Assembly: GCF_002904295.1 (NCBI RefSeq) | Contig: NZ_PPHG01000077.1 | Span: 1 to 64,000 of the forward strand | From: Amycolatopsis sp. CA-128772 | Lineage (GTDB): Bacteria; Actinomycetota; Actinomycetes; Mycobacteriales; Pseudonocardiaceae | Length of the DNA: 64,000 nt | Direction of reading: 5' to 3' | Shown: positions 60,731-64,000 of the stretch, piece after piece | How the letters are laid out: each line of letters starts with the position of its first letter | Numbering within the stretch: the first letter of the stretch is position 1 | Program-made: the position numbers and the translations under genes | Notes under the pieces: generated by a model | What the model saw: only the letters and a program-made list of their open reading frames with translations | What the model was told of the DNA's origin: nothing | Databases searched by the model: none

Positions 60731-61354
60731 ATGGATGTGCACGTCGTCGACCACCCCCTCGCGAAGGCCCGGCTCTCCACGATGCGCGACGCGCGCACCG
60801 ACAGCGCCGCGTTCCGGGCCGCGCTGCACGAGCTGACCGTCATGCTCGTCTACGAAGCCACGCGCGACGTGCCCGTCAAGATCGAGAAGATCCACACGCC
60901 GGTCGCGCGCACCGACGGCTACAAACTCGCCAAGCCGCCGCTGCTCGTACCGGTGCTGCGCGCCGGGCTGGGCATGGCCGACCAGGCGCACAAGCTGATC
61001 CCGGACGCGCAGATGGGGTTCGTCGGGCTCGCGCGCGACGAGGAGACGCTCAAGCCGACGCCGTACCTCGAATCCCTGCCGGAATCGCTCGCCGACCGGC
61101 CGGTGCTGGTCCTCGACCCGATGCTCGCCACCGGCGGCTCGATGGAGTACACCATCCGCCTGCTGACCGACCGCGGCGCCGACGACGTGACGGCGATCTG
61201 CGCGCTCGCGGCCCCCGAGGGCCTGGCCCACCTGGAGAAGACCGGCCTGCCGGTGCGGGTCGTCACCGCGAGCATCGACGAGCGCCTCAACGACTCGGGC
61301 TTCATCGTCCCGGGCCTCGGCGACGCGGGCGACCGCCAGTACGGCGCCGTCTAG
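60731..61354 (+). CDS. upp: Uracil phosphoribosyltransferase
   Basis: A 207-residue salvage enzyme making UMP from uracil and PRPP. The PRPP loop is LDPMLATGGSM (about 128-138), with VPVLRAGLGM near residue 75 and the uracil-binding C-terminus GFIVPGLGDAGDRQYGAV. It uses the uracil released by the thymidine/uridine phosphorylase route encoded at 36-38 kb. ATG 60731 follows the small gene by four bases. Confidence 0.97.
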   Translation: MDVHVVDHPLAKARLSTMRDARTDSAAFRAALHELTVMLVYEATRDVPVKIEKIHTPVARTDGYKLAKPPLLVPVLRAGLGMADQAHKLIPDAQMGFVGLARDEETLKPTPYLESLPESLADRPVLVLDPMLATGGSMEYTIRLLTDRGADDVTAICALAAPEGLAHLEKTGLPVRVVTASIDERLNDSGFIVPGLGDAGDRQYGAV

Positions 61355-61356
61355 CC

Positions 61357-62064
61357 TTGCCCGTCCTGAATTGGCGGTGGATCGCCGTGACCGCCGCCGC
61401 GGTCGCGGCCGTCACCGGGGTCCTGCTCTGGGTGTTCCTGGCCTGGTCCGGACGGCCCGACGCGCCGGTCCGGATCGACGCGGTCAAGACGGCGTTCGGC
61501 GTCGGCGCGGGCGGGGCGTTCGCGCTCTGGCTGGCGACCCGCCGCCAGCGCACCCTCGAACTGCAGCTGGCCGAGACGACGCTGGACCTGGAGGAGCGCC
61601 GGGTCACCGAGCTGTACACGAAGTCCGTCGAGCAGCTCGGCAGCGACAAGGCACCCGTCCGGCTCGGCGGGCTGTACGCCCTCGAACGGCTCGGGCAGGA
61701 CAACCCGAAGCACCGGCAGTCGATCGTCAACGTGCTGTGCGCGTACCTCCGGATGCCGTTCAAGGCCCCGGACACCGGCCTCCGCGGCCGGACCGGCGCG
61801 GAACCCGGCGAGGACACCGACCCCGAGCTGCTGGTCCGCCTGGCCGCGCAGTTCACCGGCACCGCGAACTTCGACCGGTCGACCTTCGACGAGGGGGCGT
61901 TCTTCTCCGGGTCGCACTTCGCCCGGGACGCCCGGTTCACGCGGATCCGCTCGGGCGGGGTGTTCCAGTTCTCCCACACGACCTTCGACGAGGGCGCGGC
62001 GTTCGAGGACGGCGAACACGAGGAGCTCGACCTCGCGGACGCGCGGTTCCCCGAGGCCGGGTAA
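61357..62064 (+). CDS. Membrane-anchored pentapeptide-repeat protein
   Basis: A 235-residue protein with two N-terminal helices (about 8-31 and 46-60). A conserved cytoplasmic module follows (YTKSVEQLGSDKAPVRLGGLYALERL), then pentapeptide-like repeats (ANFDRSTFDEGAFFSGSHF, DARFTRIRSGG, EELDLADARFPEAG). Related membrane-anchored proteins are common in streptomycetes and of unknown role. The start is uncertain: TTG 61357 directly follows the upp stop; GTG 61387 would shorten the first helix. Confidence 0.75.
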   Translation: MPVLNWRWIAVTAAAVAAVTGVLLWVFLAWSGRPDAPVRIDAVKTAFGVGAGGAFALWLATRRQRTLELQLAETTLDLEERRVTELYTKSVEQLGSDKAPVRLGGLYALERLGQDNPKHRQSIVNVLCAYLRMPFKAPDTGLRGRTGAEPGEDTDPELLVRLAAQFTGTANFDRSTFDEGAFFSGSHFARDARFTRIRSGGVFQFSHTTFDEGAAFEDGEHEELDLADARFPEAG

Positions 62065-62099
62065 CACAACACCCGGGCCGGTGCCGGCCACTCAACGGT

Positions 62100-62669
62100 G
62101 TGACCAACCAAGTGACAGGGGCGCCGGTGGGTGACCGGGCACTGTGGGACCGGGCGGCCGAAGGCGACGAAGCCGCCTTCGGCGAGCTCTTCGAACGGCA
62201 CGCCGAGGCCGTCTGGAACCACGCCTACCGGCTGACCGGCTCGTGGTCCGCGGCCGAGGACCTCACCTCGCACACCTTCCTCATCGCCTGGCGCCGCCGC
62301 GCCGACGTCACGCTCGTGCGGGACAGCGCGCTGCCGTGGCTCTACACCGTGGCCGGCAACGCCGCCCGGGACGAACACCGCGGCGCGAGCCGGCGGTTGC
62401 GCCTGCTCCGGAAGCTGCCGGACGCGCCGGTGGTGTCCGACCACGCCGACGCGGTGGCCGAGCGGCTCGACGGCGAACAGCGGCTGCGCGAGGTCGTCGC
62501 CGCCGTCCGGACGCTGCCGAAGGCGCAGCGGGAGGTCGTCGAGCTGTGCCTGCTCGGTGAGCTGAGCGCCGCCGACGCCGCCGCGTTGCTGGCCGTCGCC
62601 GAGGTCACCGTCCGCGCCCACCTGTCCCGGGCCCGCGCCCGGCTGCGCACGCTGCTGGAGGAGAAATGA
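62100..62669 (+). CDS. ECF RNA polymerase sigma factor
   Basis: A 189-residue sigma-70 family protein. Region 2 is EAAFGELFERHAEAVWNHAYRLTGSW with AEDLTSHTFLIAWRRR. Region 4 is LPKAQREVVELCLLGELSAADAA and VTVRAHLSRARARLR. It directs RNA polymerase to a small regulon. Starts at GTG 62100, 62112 or 62127 are possible; an AGGGG before 62127 favours the last. It overlaps by four bases (ATGA) a membrane protein with an extracytoplasmic domain that may control it. Confidence 0.9.
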   Translation: MTNQVTGAPVGDRALWDRAAEGDEAAFGELFERHAEAVWNHAYRLTGSWSAAEDLTSHTFLIAWRRRADVTLVRDSALPWLYTVAGNAARDEHRGASRRLRLLRKLPDAPVVSDHADAVAERLDGEQRLREVVAAVRTLPKAQREVVELCLLGELSAADAAALLAVAEVTVRAHLSRARARLRTLLEEK

Positions 62670-63925
62670 GCCTGCGAGAACTCCCGCCCCGGCGCACTCT
62701 GCCGGACGACGTCCGCGACCGGCTGCGGGCCGAAGTCCGCCGGGGCATCGCGAAACCGCGGCGCACCAGGCACGTCTGGTACGCCGCCGCGGCCGCTGTG
62801 CTCGTCCTGGCCGCGGGCGCGGTCGTGGCGACGCAGGTGATCCGATGGCAACCGGTGGCCGGTCCCGGGCGGGGCCCCGAGGTCTTCAATCCGCTCAGCC
62901 TCGACGTGCGGGTGGCCACCTCGTCGCTGGACCGCTGTTGGGCCGCGGTGCAGGCGGCGGGAAAGGCGGACCGCGTGCCCCCGCGAGCCGAATGGGTCCC
63001 GCTGTTCACGACGGTTCTGCACGCGGATTCGGTGGTCGCGGCGACCGCCGCCGGCAAGCCGATCTTCTGCGAGACCACCGAGGCGACCGTGACGCTGTCG
63101 GACCCGGCAGCCACGCCCGCCTACGCCCCGGGCACGCGCACGGGGCTGCTGCTGCACAGCGCGACCGGAATGGCCGGTGGGGTCCTCGCCCCCGACGGGG
63201 ACGGGTTGTTCCTCGGCTCGCGCACCGAGGACGGCGAGAACCAGTCGCAGGCCATCTACTCCTCCCCGGTCACCCGGCAGTTCGTCGGGGTGACCCGGAG
63301 CGACCCGGCACGGACGACGCTCACCCTCGGCCGGCCGATGCAACCGGGCGAGGAAACGCTGCCCGCGGCGCCGCCGCCCCTGCTTTCGGTCGTGGACCGG
63401 CCGGTGACCGCCGACCGGACGTCCCCCGCGGGCCGGGCGCTGGGCGACTGCCTGGCGGCGGCGGAGCTGGAGGCGATCCCCGACGCCGCGGCGTACGAGC
63501 CGGGGCCGCTGCTCGAGACGGACGTCTACCGGGTGGTCCTCGGCCGCCGCGGCGACCGGTTGGTGGTCTGCACCACCGAGCCCGACTACGGGCGGCCGGG
63601 GAAGCCAAGGGTCCGCGCCATCGCCAGCGGCCCTTCGCCGGAGAAGCCGCCGGCGTACCCGTTGATCGTGGATACCCTGGGTCGCCAACCGGGCGCCCCG
63701 CCGGCGACGGACCGCCGTCCGTTCGCCGCGGCCCTGCCCGCGACCGCGGCGACGGCGGTCATCGATTTCGGCGGCGGCGCGAGTACCGAGGCCCAGGTCG
63801 TGGCCGGCATGGTCGTCGTGTGGGTCCCCGAAAACACCAAGCTCTCGCCGGAGACGAATGTCCACGTGACGGCGAGGGACGCGAAGGGCGCGGTCGTCTA
63901 CGACGGGTCGTTGCCCATGATCTGA
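62666..63925 (+). CDS. Single-pass membrane partner of the ECF sigma factor
   Basis: A 419-residue protein. A basic cytoplasmic N-terminus (about 1-36, LPDDVRDRLRAEVRRGIAK) is followed by one transmembrane helix (about 37-56, VWYAAAAAVLVLAAGAVVA) and a large Pro/Thr-rich extracytoplasmic domain with four Cys. The ATGA overlap with the sigma gene and this topology suggest an anti-sigma or sensor role, though no zinc-binding anti-sigma motif is present. Similar proteins follow this class of sigma factor in Pseudonocardiaceae (recollection). Confidence 0.75.
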   Translation: MSLRELPPRRTLPDDVRDRLRAEVRRGIAKPRRTRHVWYAAAAAVLVLAAGAVVATQVIRWQPVAGPGRGPEVFNPLSLDVRVATSSLDRCWAAVQAAGKADRVPPRAEWVPLFTTVLHADSVVAATAAGKPIFCETTEATVTLSDPAATPAYAPGTRTGLLLHSATGMAGGVLAPDGDGLFLGSRTEDGENQSQAIYSSPVTRQFVGVTRSDPARTTLTLGRPMQPGEETLPAAPPPLLSVVDRPVTADRTSPAGRALGDCLAAAELEAIPDAAAYEPGPLLETDVYRVVLGRRGDRLVVCTTEPDYGRPGKPRVRAIASGPSPEKPPAYPLIVDTLGRQPGAPPATDRRPFAAALPATAATAVIDFGGGASTEAQVVAGMVVVWVPENTKLSPETNVHVTARDAKGAVVYDGSLPMI

Positions 63926-64000
63926 GGCCGCAGCCAGCCGGAGGCGTTCGCGCGCAGAGCCGCTTCGTAGGACGCGGTGACGTCGAACTCCTCCGGCAGG
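63898..64000 (-). CDS. C-terminal end of an unidentified gene
   Basis: The minus strand is open from the window edge to TAG at 63898-63900, reading LPEEFDVTASYEAALRANAS then GWLRPQIMGNDPS. Composition looks protein-like, but only 33 codons are visible and the start lies outside. It would overlap the sigma-partner gene by 28 bases tail to tail. The family is not identifiable. Confidence 0.45.
   Translation of the reverse strand, partial: LPEEFDVTASYEAALRANASGWLRPQIMGNDPS

Overview
The window is very GC-rich, densely packed double-stranded bacterial DNA with many GTG starts, ATGA/GTGA stop-start overlaps and strong G+C hairpin terminators. Gene content points to a high-GC actinomycete, most likely Amycolatopsis or another Pseudonocardiaceae (inference from remembered protein similarity, not from a search). 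Markers are a TNT-toxin-like protein, DUF3017 after folD, an SCO4848-family protein next to a D,D-carboxypeptidase, an HTH-DUF5753/DUF397 pair and a Ski2-like helicase with a DUF3516-type tail. The order folD, trpS, dac/SCO4848, sdhCDAB, nucleoside ABC, cdd, deoA, add, deoC, upp resembles the core region of Streptomyces, so most of the window is chromosomal core with small accessory patches.

Layout. 1-2431: incomplete toxin-like gene. 2646-3826: folD and a small membrane protein. 3878-6855: two MFS exporters around an ArsR regulator. 6852-11963: small, partly decayed genes (frameshifted trmH-like gene, membrane-protein remnant, AraC/DUF2000 pair, methyltransferase, DUF2203). 12219-13442: idh. 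13626-16369: SH3 protein, a TetR / 28-residue peptide / membrane-protein operon, and an MBL hydrolase, separated by a repeat-rich 480-bp gap. 16441-23225: xth, trpS, YihY/BrkB protein, flavin oxygenase with HxlR regulator, carboxypeptidase. 23289-30764: subtilase, sdhCDAB, secreted alpha-galactosidase.

31078-37925 is a purine/pyrimidine nucleoside uptake and breakdown operon: lipoprotein, ATPase, two permeases, cytidine deaminase, thymidine phosphorylase. It is followed by add (40049). The same pathway resumes at 54933-58199 (deoC with two aldehyde dehydrogenases) and 60731 (upp). Together these would import nucleosides, deaminate and phosphorolyse them, salvage uracil, cleave deoxyribose-5-phosphate and oxidise the acetaldehyde; a phosphopentomutase is not seen here.

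43952-47532 holds a helicase and a C45 acyltransferase-like protein. 47556-49964 is a decayed patch: a frameshifted F420-reductase-like gene, two genes overlapping tail to tail by 113 bp, 21-bp tandem repeats, and fragments of a SorC regulator and a sugar ABC permease. 50010-53489 is a ferredoxin / tandem P450 operon with a divergent TetR regulator. 58284-64000 carries a DUF1707 protein, a small phosphatase, the HTH/DUF397 pair, upp, a pentapeptide-repeat protein and an ECF sigma factor with its coupled membrane partner.

No tRNA, rRNA, CRISPR array, integrase or intact insertion sequence was recognised. The most unusual things are the coupled 28-residue membrane peptide, the run of G-loop hairpins with a (GCCGGGA)9 repeat, the structured 24.7-24.95 kb intergenic region, the conserved-looking half-length aldehyde dehydrogenase beside deoC, and the 47.5-50 kb scar.
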